From CAVVUC01 sp963751395 (lineage in GTDB: Bacteria; Verrucomicrobiota; Verrucomicrobiia; Chthoniobacterales; Chthoniobacteraceae): a stretch of DNA of 64,000 nucleotides. Below, one piece after another: positions 11,201 through 19,488 of this stretch (the stretch's first letter is position 1; each line of letters starts with the position of its first letter). The position numbers and the translations under genes were made by a program. The notes beneath the pieces were generated by a model. It worked only from the letters and a program-made list of their open reading frames with translations, was not told where the DNA came from and ran no database searches. The stretch covers positions 806,001 to 870,000 of the forward strand of contig CAVVUC010000001.1 of NCBI GenBank assembly GCA_963751395.1. Direction: 5' to 3'.

Positions 11201-11802
11201 CTCAAACGGTGGTCAGCGCTGGAACCCTGAACTTCAGCGGCGGCTGGGCCTCAAACAGCATCTACTTCGCCAAAGATGGCGTCGCCGCTCCGGGCAAACC
11301 CGCGGCTCCCGTGGATTCGGACAAGCGCGATTTTTACATCAACGACTACGTCGTGGTGCAGAAGAACAAACTCGCCGAGCAGGCAGATCGTGAAGCCGGA
11401 GAAAAAAGAAGCGACGCCTCGTCTCTCGAAGGTGCGAAGAAAATAGATGAGTTGAGGAAATCGCAGTTGGACGATTACAGCAACCGGCAGGACGCTGATA
11501 TTACCGCCGACTCCTCGCTCAGCGTGGACAAAAATAGCTTGGGGCTGGAAACGGCGCGCGGCAACGCGGCGATGATTGTGAATCGATCAGCATCCAGCAG
11601 CACCATGGCTCCACAAGCGGAGCGGCAACCGCAGGCGGGTATGGAGCAGGCTGTCGCCGTGCCGCAGACCGCACCGGTAAACGCCCCGGTGCCGGGGTTG
11701 TCAGGGGTGGCCGGACTCGGCTCCTTTAGTGGCACTGCCCGTTCTGAAAAGGGCGCAGCCGCAAAGCCCACGCCCGAGCCGAGCCGAAACCCGAGCAATT
11801 GA
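8239..11802 (+). CDS. Giant exported protein 3
   Basis: 1187 residues, third paralogue of the operon, starting at ATG 8239 inside the stop of the previous gene (ATGA overlap, suggesting coupled translation). A signal peptide with core LATAALVLASCAASVGA is followed by FYVPYDRFIELWEAAK, the family motif. Its first codons lie in an AT-rich repeated tract (GATTTC-type words, 8248-8275). The centre is beta-rich; residues about 880-990 are charged and glutamine-rich and may form coiled coil (QQFEAQARNRAIQSELKQEQ). The last 150 residues are low complexity. The membrane anchor expected at the end is missing here but appears in another frame just downstream (11799-12011). Function unknown. Confidence 0.8.
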   Translation: MNFRFQISDCRFLATAALVLASCAASVGAPETVIVPYDSTKPVAGQKPDQFYVPYDRFIELWEAAKATRRGPKPEQPATPFVLNSSRYEGTLKDDVVSFRGTIELNTFGDDWVAVPLDFQSVKLGALKLDGRPASFDDGKVLVEKPGRHVLEVEFDLPLEKGATALQWNIPRTAATLVSIALPQPQMSATLVPSSGVVEKTADGRKIVTAAMGGVTEVSLKIDSSVAISQMTEPVVASIRSELEVTPAIETVRAAFVFSFPKARQDRFTVYIDKGCAVVGLDAANLKSWKLTGAQDRQALEIVLAEPAKDNFSFDIACERPLAVLPADLAFPLFSAAAKRVEQTVAFFAAKEIEVAPKPSAAFRQVPPGAGSKSGLHPVAAFATTGTAEPLAYRVSAAKLTREAVVNYVYQVNRRKIELIASFGLQSKGRELFDATLTLPADFEVQAVQSERLKDWWRDGDLLRVRFKGATPKQTPLVVYLVKQYASAPDKLELVPLVLEGFAQVRGEAIIAAHKGVKAGLAVSGDAKEIAAEDAAEDFSILPPLERKRAFSFKQQNFHGSVTLEALPARMNALWVMFAQAHEGWLSLSTHASLSVRQGSTDRVTFSLPASLPEARVTGGEVRETTSKIDGDRRVYEVVFQNDVYESAEFTVDVDQAGAGNLALPSLAFAGVDRTDGFVLVENASEYEMQLTPSGLDTAQRSDIPFLPQLSPSASVFRAQPGWALTITMNRLEKAATRSAFVAWAEITTAIRRNGVEWNRATYHLQNRSLQFLPVKLPRGSELVSARVAGQNVRADAGEVEKQKVVLVPLIKTKPGDLSYDVEIVYRSTARGPLGWLSHRKLDDPDLVGITVEKTLWNLWLPEDFPMANKPERVGNMEMVIEEIARTEKLEGVLQELKSLGDVITSTRSMSVRRQAEYNYGKLSKSLEEAAKASPQGSWEDLDSKSNVGKKVADKQQFEAQARNRAIQSELKQEQQKLEMKPAETPASQTVVSAGTLNFSGGWASNSIYFAKDGVAAPGKPAAPVDSDKRDFYINDYVVVQKNKLAEQADREAGEKRSDASSLEGAKKIDELRKSQLDDYSNRQDADITADSSLSVDKNSLGLETARGNAAMIVNRSASSSTMAPQAERQPQAGMEQAVAVPQTAPVNAPVPGLSGVAGLGSFSGTARSEKGAAAKPTPEPSRNPSN

Positions 11803-12011
11803 GTCAGACCGGACGCATCTCACTCGCGGTCGATTTTCCGACTGAGGGACAGGTCTATCATTTCAAAAAAATCAAAGCGAACGCCGCGCTCGATCCATGG
11901 ATTCAGGCGTCGCGGGCGTGGGATAACGGGAAGCGTGTGATGCTGTTCGCCGCGCTGGCTCTGGCGCTTGCGGTCGCATCGAGGATGGTTGGACGTCGCG
12001 CGGCGGTTTGA
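11799..12011 (+). CDS. C-terminal anchor of giant protein 3, in a shifted frame
   Basis: A 70-codon frame beginning TTG 11799, overlapping the stop of the preceding gene (TTGA). It encodes a beta-like stretch (ISLAVDFPTEGQVYHFKK) and a single membrane span (VMLFAALALALAVAS) ending in arginines. The two upstream paralogues carry membrane spans at this point within the same polypeptide, so this is most simply the displaced 3' end of gene 3. It could be a true frameshift, a sequencing error, a recoding site or a separate coupled gene. The sequence alone does not decide. Confidence 0.55.
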   Translation: MSQTGRISLAVDFPTEGQVYHFKKIKANAALDPWIQASRAWDNGKRVMLFAALALALAVASRMVGRRAAV

Positions 12012-12019
12012 GTGCCTTC

Positions 12020-12889
12020 CTAAAACCGTCCACCGAGAACCACTTCCCCGTAAGCGGCTCCCAGATCGGTCTTGTATTCGGAGCCGGCCCGATGGAAATC
12101 GAAGTTGCGATACGCCATGTAACCAGTCCCGATCTCCGCCGTCCAATTCGACGAAACCTTCCAGGTCGCTCCAACGCCCGCGCGGACCTCCCAATACTCG
12201 ACGATCGCATTGTTGAGCCGGGGGTTGCCGTGCGCGTCACCAAACTTTGCATCGACACGATACGTCGCGCCTTTCACATCGCCGCCTAGGAACAGCTTCA
12301 GCGATTTGTCCCAGTCGTATTCGAGACGCGGGCGGGGCAGGATGCCGTTGAGCACCCATTTTTCGGACATCTTCCAGCGAACGCCGACAGCCGGAATGAA
12401 CGGCCATTTGCGGTTCACATCGACGCTGGCACCGGCAACCCATTGCAGGTCCGCGCTCGCGAGATAGGAGCAGCCGAGGATGAACGGGACGTTGAACGAG
12501 CCTTTCGTGATGTCGCCGGAGCCGCTGTAAAACCCCGGGCGTGCTTCGATCCGGATCAGCCACGAATCGAACAACTGCATGTCGAGCCCCACCACGGCGG
12601 CGAACGATTGAAGTGTGTTGGGCAGCGGCGCGGAGTCGGGCAGTCCGAAAGAGAAGCGCTTCCACTCGCCACCGAGGCGAAGGAGCGGGCCTTCTCCAAG
12701 CTGCGGCGAAATCACGTAGCGAAGCAGATTCGCCTGCTCGGAAACATTGCCGGTGCGGTTGTCATCGAGTTTCGTTTTCGCGCCACCGACGATGGAGTAT
12801 TCACCGTCGAGTTCCTGCGCCAGCGGGCGGGCGGCGTGAAGGCCGGTGGTGGCAAGCACCAGTAACAATGGGAGCGCGATTTTTTTCAT
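12020..12889 (-). CDS. Outer-membrane beta-barrel protein (DUF6268-like)
   Basis: 289 residues with a signal peptide (KKIALPLLLVLATTGLHA). The rest alternates polar and hydrophobic residues with many aromatics (WLIRIEARPGFYSG, WVAGASVDVNRKWPFIPAVG, WTAEIGTGYMAYRNFDF) and ends in phenylalanine, as outer-membrane barrels often do. Length and strand pattern suggest a barrel of roughly 12-14 strands. It lies 12 bases downstream of the exported-protein gene 12902-13919 on the same strand, so the two are probably co-transcribed. It converges with the giant-protein operon. Substrate or partner cannot be inferred. Confidence 0.75.
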   Translation of the reverse strand: MKKIALPLLLVLATTGLHAARPLAQELDGEYSIVGGAKTKLDDNRTGNVSEQANLLRYVISPQLGEGPLLRLGGEWKRFSFGLPDSAPLPNTLQSFAAVVGLDMQLFDSWLIRIEARPGFYSGSGDITKGSFNVPFILGCSYLASADLQWVAGASVDVNRKWPFIPAVGVRWKMSEKWVLNGILPRPRLEYDWDKSLKLFLGGDVKGATYRVDAKFGDAHGNPRLNNAIVEYWEVRAGVGATWKVSSNWTAEIGTGYMAYRNFDFHRAGSEYKTDLGAAYGEVVLGGRF

Positions 12890-12901
12890 AAAACAAAAGG
12901 C

Positions 12902-13919
12902 TTAATGGCTGGCCGAAGCGTCTTTCAAAAAGGCCCGCACGCCGCGCTGGACCGACTTCATCATGATCGAGCCGGAACCCATCCGCTCGACGCCGCGCAG
13001 TTGACCGAGCGTTCGGGGAAGAAAGCAGGTCGCCCCGCCAGACGAGAGTCGCCGCCTGCCCGTTCACCGTCACCGGCCAGCCCTGATAAAACGTGAGGTA
13101 AACGTAATAGCCGCCGCTTGCGTAGTACTGAAGGTCCACCGCCTGCCAGTTCGAGGCCCCGGGTCGATTGTAAGTCGCGCCTAGCGAGAACGCCGCCTGT
13201 CCTTCGACATCGAAGAGCTCCCAGTAGGATGCGGCTTTCGAGGACGAGCCATTCAATGCATCGACGAGCGTGGAGAATTGTGCCCGGATTTTGCCGGTTT
13301 CCTTGAGGAGTCTCGCGATCTCGTCCGAAGCGCGGATCGCCTCTCCGTCAAGGTTGTAGGGCGGCTGCTTTGCGACGCCCCCGGAGGCAAATGCGGAGGC
13401 ACGCTGGTAAAGCAAGTTGCCCCACGCCTCACTCAAAATCGCGCCGCTGTTGGATCCGGAGGCGGTCTTCGGAAACGACTTCGCTTCGGCGGTGCTCATG
13501 TAAAGGCCGGGCTTGTCGGGATTCAGTTTTCCCATCGCGTCAATGAGCGAACGCACTGCGGCGTTGCCGGGTGCGGATTCGATTTTCTTGAAGTTGCCAG
13601 GAGTCGGTTTCGAGGGCAGTTCGGCGTGCAGATAGACTTTCAACTCGGGATGGTTGGCCGGGTTCCATCCCCCGTGAAGCGCGATGGTTTTTTCGAGCGA
13701 AGCCGGAACGAGATAGCAGCTTTCAACCGCAAGGCCGCGCGGAAAAGTCATCGTCGGACCGCGCGTGACCATCACCTCGCCTTTCGCCAGCCTGGCGAGG
13801 TCCACGTTCTTGAATGAGGAAAAGGCGGCAAGCTCGCCTACGGGGTCCGCTGCGCAAGTGCGGGCAAGAAGAGCGAATGCGAGAAAGAGGAGGGACAAGA
13901 CGGAAGTTCGCGTGTGCAT
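12902..13919 (-). pseudogene. Exported protein of unknown function, frameshifted near its C-terminus
   Basis: Reads from ATG 13919 with a signal peptide (TSVLSLLFLAFALLARTCA). The body of about 300 residues includes VTRGPTMTFPRGLAVESCYL and SYWELFDVEGQAAFSLGATY. At the run GGGG (13015-13018, plus strand) the frame is lost. Dropping one base restores RTLGQLRGVERMGSGSIMMK and a natural end, RAFLKDASASH, with stop at 12902-12904. The restored tail looks much better than the 60-residue random tail of the uncorrected frame. The lesion may be real decay or a homopolymer error. It sits directly upstream of the barrel protein, suggesting a shared envelope role. Family not recognised. Confidence 0.65.
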
Positions 13920-14003
13920 GTTGAGGAGTTCCTTTTTGAAAGAAAAAGCACTAGGCAGGGCAGGCCGGCTTGTCAACGCCGATGAAGATCGCGCGCCGCC
14001 GCC

Positions 14004-15215
14004 TCAGCGCTCCAGCCCGTAGGCGTCGAGCACTTCGCCGAGTTCCTCCTGCAACCATTCCTTGGAAAGCCCGAACTCCTCGAGCGTGTATTCGTGCCTG
14101 CTCTTGAAGTCGCCCTGCCGTTGCGTGGCGGCCTTCAACTTCGCGCGGAAAGTCCCGCTCATCGTCCATCCGAAATGCGCGTACACTTTTTCCAAAGTGG
14201 CCAGCGGATCGCGCGCGAGGTCGCGGTAGTCGATGCAGTAGTACTGACGCGGGTCCACCTTTTCCCGAAACTCATAGAGGTGCTGATACCACCGCACGGC
14301 CAGGCGCGCGTACGCTTTGGAAACCGGCGAGTCCTTTGGCAACTCGGGCGAATGCGCCTGCCAGACCGGGTAGAAAACGCTGACGTGCGACGCGACTGAT
14401 TTGTAAGGATGGCGGATGATCGTGATGAACTTCGCATCCGGGAACGCTTCGAGCAGCGACTCGACCGCACCGGAGGATTGTGTGGCTTTCGAAAGCATCG
14501 TCTTGTCCGGGCCGCTGGCGTAGAGACGGCGTTGGAGACAGCTCTTGTAGTAGGCCATGAGCTTGCGGCGCTCTTCCGGGGGAAGCGCGTCGGGAAAACC
14601 GGCGGCCCAAAGTTCATCGACGTGGAGGAAAAGGAGAAAGATCGCCTCCGTGACAAATGCATAGACAAAGAATCCGTCGTCCTCCTCCGGCTGGTTGAAG
14701 TGCATCTTGTGCATGTCGTCCCAACCGCCGAACCATTTCCGTTCCGCCCACACCACCAGTCGCTCGATCGGACGCCCGATGCACCGGTCCAGCCAGACGA
14801 TGGCGTCGATGAAACGCTGCCACGACACCGCCGGAAAAATCGTCTGATAAAGCGAGTTGTAGATGAACCGCTCCTCGTCCATCGCCATGAGCTTCTGCGT
14901 GAGCGTGGTGCCGCTGCGCGGCGGCGCCACGATGAAGACCGGCGACTTCACGACCTGTCGTTTGAACTTTGGGAAAAAGACGTGATCAAGCGCGCGCCCG
15001 CATGCAACCACGATCCACATCATCCAGAACAGCGCCGTGAAAAAGAGCACGTAAAACCAGCGACGGAGTCGAAAGGGACTTCCGAAGAATGCGAGGCGCT
15101 CTGCGCGCAGAAAAAGCTGCCAGTTGAAATACACGATGGAAAACCTTTGGGGTTTTGATGAGCGCTTCTTTGACCATGCGCGCAACAGCGGGTCAACCCC
15201 GAAGTCTGCCGCCAC
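14004..15215 (-). CDS. Sulfotransferase family protein, membrane associated
   Basis: 403 residues. The 5'-phosphosulfate-binding loop APPRSGTTLTQKL is at about 97-109 and the 3'-phosphate motif TIIRHPYKSVASHVSVF is near 245, the two PAPS-binding elements of sulfotransferases. A hydrophobic stretch (FYVLFFTALFWMMWIVVA) at 54-71 precedes the catalytic domain and should anchor it to the membrane, as in Golgi-type and several bacterial sulfotransferases. The expected reaction is transfer of sulfate from PAPS to a sugar or lipid; the acceptor is unknown. The only in-frame upstream start is GTG 15215, so the exact start is uncertain. It is transcribed divergently from the ABC exporter. Confidence 0.85.
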   Translation of the reverse strand: MAADFGVDPLLRAWSKKRSSKPQRFSIVYFNWQLFLRAERLAFFGSPFRLRRWFYVLFFTALFWMMWIVVACGRALDHVFFPKFKRQVVKSPVFIVAPPRSGTTLTQKLMAMDEERFIYNSLYQTIFPAVSWQRFIDAIVWLDRCIGRPIERLVVWAERKWFGGWDDMHKMHFNQPEEDDGFFVYAFVTEAIFLLFLHVDELWAAGFPDALPPEERRKLMAYYKSCLQRRLYASGPDKTMLSKATQSSGAVESLLEAFPDAKFITIIRHPYKSVASHVSVFYPVWQAHSPELPKDSPVSKAYARLAVRWYQHLYEFREKVDPRQYYCIDYRDLARDPLATLEKVYAHFGWTMSGTFRAKLKAATQRQGDFKSRHEYTLEEFGLSKEWLQEELGEVLDAYGLER

Positions 15216-15256
15216 TGTTGCCGTCGGGCCTTTTTTTTGTATGAATCATCGGTTCA

Positions 15257-16213
15257 ATGCCAGAACCGCTCATTGCACTCGATCAATTGGAAAAAGTTTT
15301 CGGCGACACCGTGGCCGTGGACAAGGTTTCCATGACGATCCCGCCTGGCGAAATTTTCGGGTTCCTCGGCGCGAACGGAGCCGGCAAGACCACCACGATT
15401 CGCATGCTTTGCGGACTCACCCAGCCGACTGCCGGACACGGCTTGATCGGAGGCGACGACGTCTGGACGGAGCGTTACCGCGTGCGATCCCGGTTCGGCT
15501 ATCTCGCTCAAAAATTCAGCCTCTACACGGATCTCACGGCGGAGGAGAACCTGCGGTTTTTCGGCGGCGCCTGCCGTGTGCCTCACGAATTGCTCGCAAG
15601 CCGCATCGACTCGCTGCTGCGTCAGGTCGATCTCGAAGCGAAACGTCACGCGAAGGCCGGCACTCTTTCCGGCGGAATGAAGCAGCTCCTCGCCCTGGCC
15701 TGTGCGTTGATTCATGATCCGAAGCTGCTGTTCCTCGATGAACCGACTTCCGGCCTCGATCCCGTGCATCGCCAGCAGATGTGGGATTTGCTTTACGATC
15801 TGGCCCACGAAGGGACCACGGTTTTTGTCACCACGCATTACATGGACGAAGCCGAACGCTGCACCGAGGTCGGGTTTCTGCACAAAGGCCGGTTGCTTGT
15901 GAAGGAATCGCCGAGAGCATTGAAAGCGACCTTCAAAGGCAGGCTGCTCGAGATGCTCGTCGAGCCCGTGATGCCGGCTCTCGTAAAATTCCGCGCGACA
16001 CCCGGCGTGCTCGGCGTCGCGTTGCGGAGCGGCCACGCGCGCGTCTATGCGGCGAACCCCGAGCAACTGCTCGATCAATGGAAAAAGCAGTGGCCCTTTC
16101 CCGACATCAACTGGATCGGCCACGGCTGGGTCGAACCAGACATGGAAGATGTCTTCAAAGCCTACTCGCAGGGCTATTACGAAATCCTCAACGTGAAGGA
16201 GAGCGCATCATGA
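15257..16213 (+). CDS. ABC exporter ATP-binding protein
   Basis: 318 residues with every ABC ATPase motif: Walker A GANGAGKTTTIRM, Q-loop YLAQKFSLY, signature LSGGMKQLLALA, Walker B LLFLDEPTSGLDP and switch histidine in FVTTHYMDEAERC. The order and spacing match the CcmA/NatA-type exporters that drive multidrug, lipid or polysaccharide export. The extra 90 C-terminal residues are typical of this group. It overlaps the permease gene by four bases (ATGA at 16210), so the two form one transporter. The substrate cannot be read from sequence. Confidence 0.93.
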   Translation: MPEPLIALDQLEKVFGDTVAVDKVSMTIPPGEIFGFLGANGAGKTTTIRMLCGLTQPTAGHGLIGGDDVWTERYRVRSRFGYLAQKFSLYTDLTAEENLRFFGGACRVPHELLASRIDSLLRQVDLEAKRHAKAGTLSGGMKQLLALACALIHDPKLLFLDEPTSGLDPVHRQQMWDLLYDLAHEGTTVFVTTHYMDEAERCTEVGFLHKGRLLVKESPRALKATFKGRLLEMLVEPVMPALVKFRATPGVLGVALRSGHARVYAANPEQLLDQWKKQWPFPDINWIGHGWVEPDMEDVFKAYSQGYYEILNVKESAS

Positions 16214-17418
16214 AAGGCAGTCTGAATGCAATCGCAAGCGTCGCCTACAAGGAGCTGCTCCACATCGTTCGCGACCGGCGCATCCTGGTGCTGATCATCA
16301 CGCTGCCGCCGTTGTTCACATTGCTCTTCGGCCACGCCTTTGAAGCCAGCGCGAGGAAACATGTCCCCACGGTCCTCCAGGATCGGGATCAAAGCGAAGA
16401 GAGCGCGAAACTGATCAGCTTCCTCATGGGCAAGGAAGCGTTCACCTGGGAAAAAGTGGAGGCCTGGCCCGATCTGCCGCCGGATTCATTGCCCGCAAAC
16501 AATCCCGGAGCGTTGGTCATTCCAGAGGGATGGGGCCGGAGCCTGAACGAGGGCAACACGCTGCCGCTGCACTTCATTCTCGATGGCAGCGACACGAACA
16601 CAGCTTCGGAGTTGGAAGGGCGTCTTCGGGAAGCGCTCGGCCAGTTCAAGTTGAGCCAGCGCGACGAGATCGTTGCCAACCTGATCAGCGAATTGCCGGA
16701 CAGCATCAGGGCGGCAGGCAAAGACCTGCCTGTGGAAGTCCGGGATCAACTGGCCAAAAAAGCGGAAGCGACCATGCAGGAGTGGCCGGTCCAAAGCGTG
16801 ATCCTCTACAACCCGCAGCGAAAATTCATCGACTACGTGATCCCCGGAATCATCGGGCTCATTCTCCAACTGCTCACCGTCACGCTCATGGCCTGCACCA
16901 TCACCCGCGAGCGCGAGGCCGGCACGCTTTCGCAGCTCATGGTCACCTCGTTGCACCGCAGAGAGATCGTGATCGGAAAAGTGCTGCCCTATCTCGTCGT
17001 CTCCATGTTCTTGATTTTGATGACCATTGGCGTCGCTCACTTCCATTTCGGCGTAAAATTCCGCGACCCGCTTGCACTCGGCCTGATCTGCTTTCTGTTT
17101 TTGCTGTGCTCGCTGGGGCTCGGCCTGCTCATCTCCGCCTTTTGCAACACGCAGACACAGGCGATCCAGTTCGCGGTGTTTTTCTTGCTGCCTGTCTTCC
17201 CGCTTTCCGGCGCATTCGCTCCGATCGAGCGCCTGCCAGCCGCGATCCGCCTCCTTTCGCAGACCTTTCCGCTCACGCATTTCTGCCATGCCTTTCGCGC
17301 CATCAATCTCCGTCACGCGAGCTTTTCATTCATTATCGGCGACCTGGTTTTCCTGCTCATCGGAGCCTTGCTGACCTGCGGCGGTGCGGCCATTCTTTTG
17401 AAGCGCGCCGACGAGTAG
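16210..17418 (+). CDS. ABC-2 type permease
   Basis: 402 residues. Topology is that of ABC-2 permeases: an N-terminal span (ILVLIITLPPLFTLLFGHAF), a soluble extracytoplasmic domain of about 200 residues, and five C-terminal spans beginning YVIPGIIGLILQLLTVTLMA. The motif TITREREAGTLSQLMVTSL just after the second span is characteristic of the family (drug/NatB-type exporters). The start is ATG 16210, overlapping the ATPase stop, so production of the two subunits is coupled. Together they should form a homodimeric permease with two ATPases. Confidence 0.92.
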   Translation: MKGSLNAIASVAYKELLHIVRDRRILVLIITLPPLFTLLFGHAFEASARKHVPTVLQDRDQSEESAKLISFLMGKEAFTWEKVEAWPDLPPDSLPANNPGALVIPEGWGRSLNEGNTLPLHFILDGSDTNTASELEGRLREALGQFKLSQRDEIVANLISELPDSIRAAGKDLPVEVRDQLAKKAEATMQEWPVQSVILYNPQRKFIDYVIPGIIGLILQLLTVTLMACTITREREAGTLSQLMVTSLHRREIVIGKVLPYLVVSMFLILMTIGVAHFHFGVKFRDPLALGLICFLFLLCSLGLGLLISAFCNTQTQAIQFAVFFLLPVFPLSGAFAPIERLPAAIRLLSQTFPLTHFCHAFRAINLRHASFSFIIGDLVFLLIGALLTCGGAAILLKRADE

Positions 17419-17479
17419 CGCAAAATGACTGTGACTATTCGCCAATCGCTGGCAAAGTAGTCTAGCTTCAATCGACCGC

Positions 17480-18691
17480 ATGAACTCCACAGCCATGGAC
17501 GCCGTTCCACAAACCGCAATCGCCTCCGAGCCGGAAGCCGGCGCGACTCTGCGGACGAAGCACGGCCGGGCGTGGGTGGTGGATCGCGCGGACCTGCTGG
17601 ATTCTGCCGTCTGGAAGGAACTCTTCCAGCGCCACTGCAAAGATCATCGCTACTACGAAATCGTCGAGCAGACCCTGCCCGGCAAGTTCGACTACCACTA
17701 TCTCGTTTTGGAAAACGAACGGACGGGGGCGATGGCGATTCAGCCGTTTTTTTTCACCGATCAGGATTTGATTGCGGGTCTGCCGCGGCACCTGCGCACC
17801 ATCGTTAAACCAATCCGGAGCAGGTTTCCCCGCTTCATGAAAATGAAGATGCTCATGGTCGGCTGCGCAGCCGGCGAGGGACAACTGGGCGCTCTTGATG
17901 AGTGGGCGGTCGATGCACTCCACGAGGCCCTCGCCTTGCATGGCAGGCAGACAAAGGCATCTCTGATCCTGCTGAAAGATTTCTGCTCGTCCTACCGCTC
18001 GGAACTCGCGGTGTTTTCCAACGACGGTTACGCGCGGATCCCCAGCATGCCCGCGACGATTCTCGATCTGCGCTTCGAGAGCTTCGACGATTACATGGAC
18101 AAGGCGCTGAGCCGGGTGTCCCGCAAAAGCCTGCGACGCAAATTCAAACGCGCCGCTCAAAGCCCGCCCGCCACGATGGAAGTGCTCCATGACATCACGC
18201 CGATCGTGGATGAAGTCTATCCTCTCTACCAGCAGGTGCTGGCCCGATCGGAATTCCGGTTCGAGGAACTCACGAAGGATTACCTTTGCCAGTTGGGCCA
18301 ACGCATGCCGGACAAGGCGCGCTTCTTCCTCTGGCGCCAGGCGGGCCGCGTTGTGGCGTTTAGTGTCTGCATGATTCACGGCGACACACTCTACGACAAC
18401 TACCTGGGCCTGGACTATTCTGTCGCCCTCGACAAACACCTGTACTTCGTTACGTTCCGCGATATCATGCAGTGGGCCATTGAACAAAAACTGCGCTATT
18501 ACTACAGCACACCGCTTAACTACGATCCCAAGCTTCATTTGCGTTTCGACTTGAAACCGCTCGACCTTTACGTCTGCCATCCCTCCCCCCTGATCAACCT
18601 GATCTTCCGTCGCGTCGTACCCTTGCTCGAGCCCACCCGTTACGATGCCGCGTTGCGAAAGTTCAGGAACAATTCGGTGCTCTGGAGTTAG
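17480..18691 (+). CDS. GNAT/FemAB-like acyltransferase
   Basis: 403 residues, apparently cytoplasmic with no signal peptide. The C-terminal half (LRRKFKRAAQ ... VYPLYQQVLARSEFRFEELT ... GRVVAFSVCMIHGDTLYDNY) has the layout of GNAT/FemAB acyltransferases of the 'peptidoglycan biosynthesis/recognition' type (COG3146-like). The closing stretch, KLRYYYSTPLNYDPKLHLRF, is also usual for that group. The reaction would be transfer of an acyl or aminoacyl group from CoA or tRNA; donor and acceptor are unknown. It starts 62 bases after the permease and is followed within 4 bases by the SMR pair, so these genes may act together on a cell-envelope molecule. Confidence 0.65.
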   Translation: MNSTAMDAVPQTAIASEPEAGATLRTKHGRAWVVDRADLLDSAVWKELFQRHCKDHRYYEIVEQTLPGKFDYHYLVLENERTGAMAIQPFFFTDQDLIAGLPRHLRTIVKPIRSRFPRFMKMKMLMVGCAAGEGQLGALDEWAVDALHEALALHGRQTKASLILLKDFCSSYRSELAVFSNDGYARIPSMPATILDLRFESFDDYMDKALSRVSRKSLRRKFKRAAQSPPATMEVLHDITPIVDEVYPLYQQVLARSEFRFEELTKDYLCQLGQRMPDKARFFLWRQAGRVVAFSVCMIHGDTLYDNYLGLDYSVALDKHLYFVTFRDIMQWAIEQKLRYYYSTPLNYDPKLHLRFDLKPLDLYVCHPSPLINLIFRRVVPLLEPTRYDAALRKFRNNSVLWS

Positions 18692-18694
18692 CCG

Positions 18695-19102
18695 ATGAAG
18701 CCATCTCCCCTCCCCTTTCTGCGTAGCGCCTACTTCCTCCTTTTGCTCGACGCACTTTTCATCACGGCGTCACAGGTGTTTCTTAAAATAGGCGCCACGG
18801 AAACCGCAGGAGTCCCCAGCGTGGCTCAATGGCTTGGCTTCGCCGGGCTTTACTCCAATTGGGTCTGGGTGGGCATCGTATGTCTTATCCTCAGCTTCGT
18901 GTGCTGGATGAAGGTGTTGAGAAGAATGCCTTTGAACATCGCCTTCATGCTTTCCAATGTCGTCCATGTCCTGATCCCGATTAGCTGCTGGCTATTCTTG
19001 AAAGAGGTCATAACCCCCACGCGATGGTCGGGCATCGCCCTCGTGACGATCGGTCTCATGATTGTAGCGAGTCCCACGGTCAAGCTGGAGGAACGGCTAT
19101 GA
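18695..19102 (+). CDS. SMR/EamA-type small membrane transporter, subunit 1
   Basis: 135 residues with four predicted membrane spans (YFLLLLDALFITASQVFL, WVWVGIVCLILSFVCWM, IAFMLSNVVHVLIPISCWLF, WSGIALVTIGLMIVAS), the topology of small multidrug-resistance/ArnE-ArnF-like proteins. Such proteins usually work as heterodimers encoded side by side, moving lipid-linked sugars or small cations. The next gene overlaps it by four bases and has the same topology. The LKE motif near the last span (LFLKEVITPTRW) is typical of the family. Confidence 0.8.
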   Translation: MKPSPLPFLRSAYFLLLLDALFITASQVFLKIGATETAGVPSVAQWLGFAGLYSNWVWVGIVCLILSFVCWMKVLRRMPLNIAFMLSNVVHVLIPISCWLFLKEVITPTRWSGIALVTIGLMIVASPTVKLEERL

Positions 19103-19437
19103 ACAGCTACGCGCTTACAATGATCCTCCTGTCCGTTCTATCACAGGTGGCCGGCCAGATCTGGCTCAAGAAAGCGCTGGACTCAAACAGCACCGCTTCC
19201 CGGCAAAGAAAAGCGATTACATTTGCCTGTGCAATCGCAGGTCTGGCGCTTTCCTTCTTTGTAAGTCTGGGGCTGTTGCAGAAGTACGACCTGAGTTACT
19301 ACTATCCCTTTCAGGGACTCAGCGTGATCATTGTCACGCTGGCCGCCTATCTGTTCCTAAAGGAACGGATCACCTTGCAGTTATCCCTCGGCATGATCCT
19401 GATAAGTGCCGGAGTTATCCTTGTCTCGGCCAGTTAA
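19099..19437 (+). CDS. SMR/EamA-type small membrane transporter, subunit 2
   Basis: 112 residues, four spans (ALTMILLSVLSQVAGQIWL, AIAGLALSFFVSLGLL, GLSVIIVTLAAYLFL, LGMILISAGVILVSA). ATG 19099 overlaps the preceding stop. The motif YDLSYYYPFQGLSVI followed by LFLKERIT closely fits the ArnF/SMR pattern. Paired overlapping SMR genes generally form a heterodimer. With the GNAT-like gene upstream, a role in flipping a modified lipid carrier is plausible but unproven. Confidence 0.82.
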   Translation: MNSYALTMILLSVLSQVAGQIWLKKALDSNSTASRQRKAITFACAIAGLALSFFVSLGLLQKYDLSYYYPFQGLSVIIVTLAAYLFLKERITLQLSLGMILISAGVILVSAS

Positions 19438-19463
19438 CTCCTGTCTTCTAGGATCGTGTTAGC

Positions 19464-19479
19464 CCGACCCATTGGTCGG
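19464..19479. terminator. Short hairpin between convergent genes
   Basis: CCGACC-CATT-GGTCGG forms a six-base stem between the SMR operon and the minus-strand pseudopilin gene. It lacks a T tract, so it is at best a weak bidirectional terminator. Confidence 0.3.
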
Positions 19480-19488
19480 CCATTTGAA

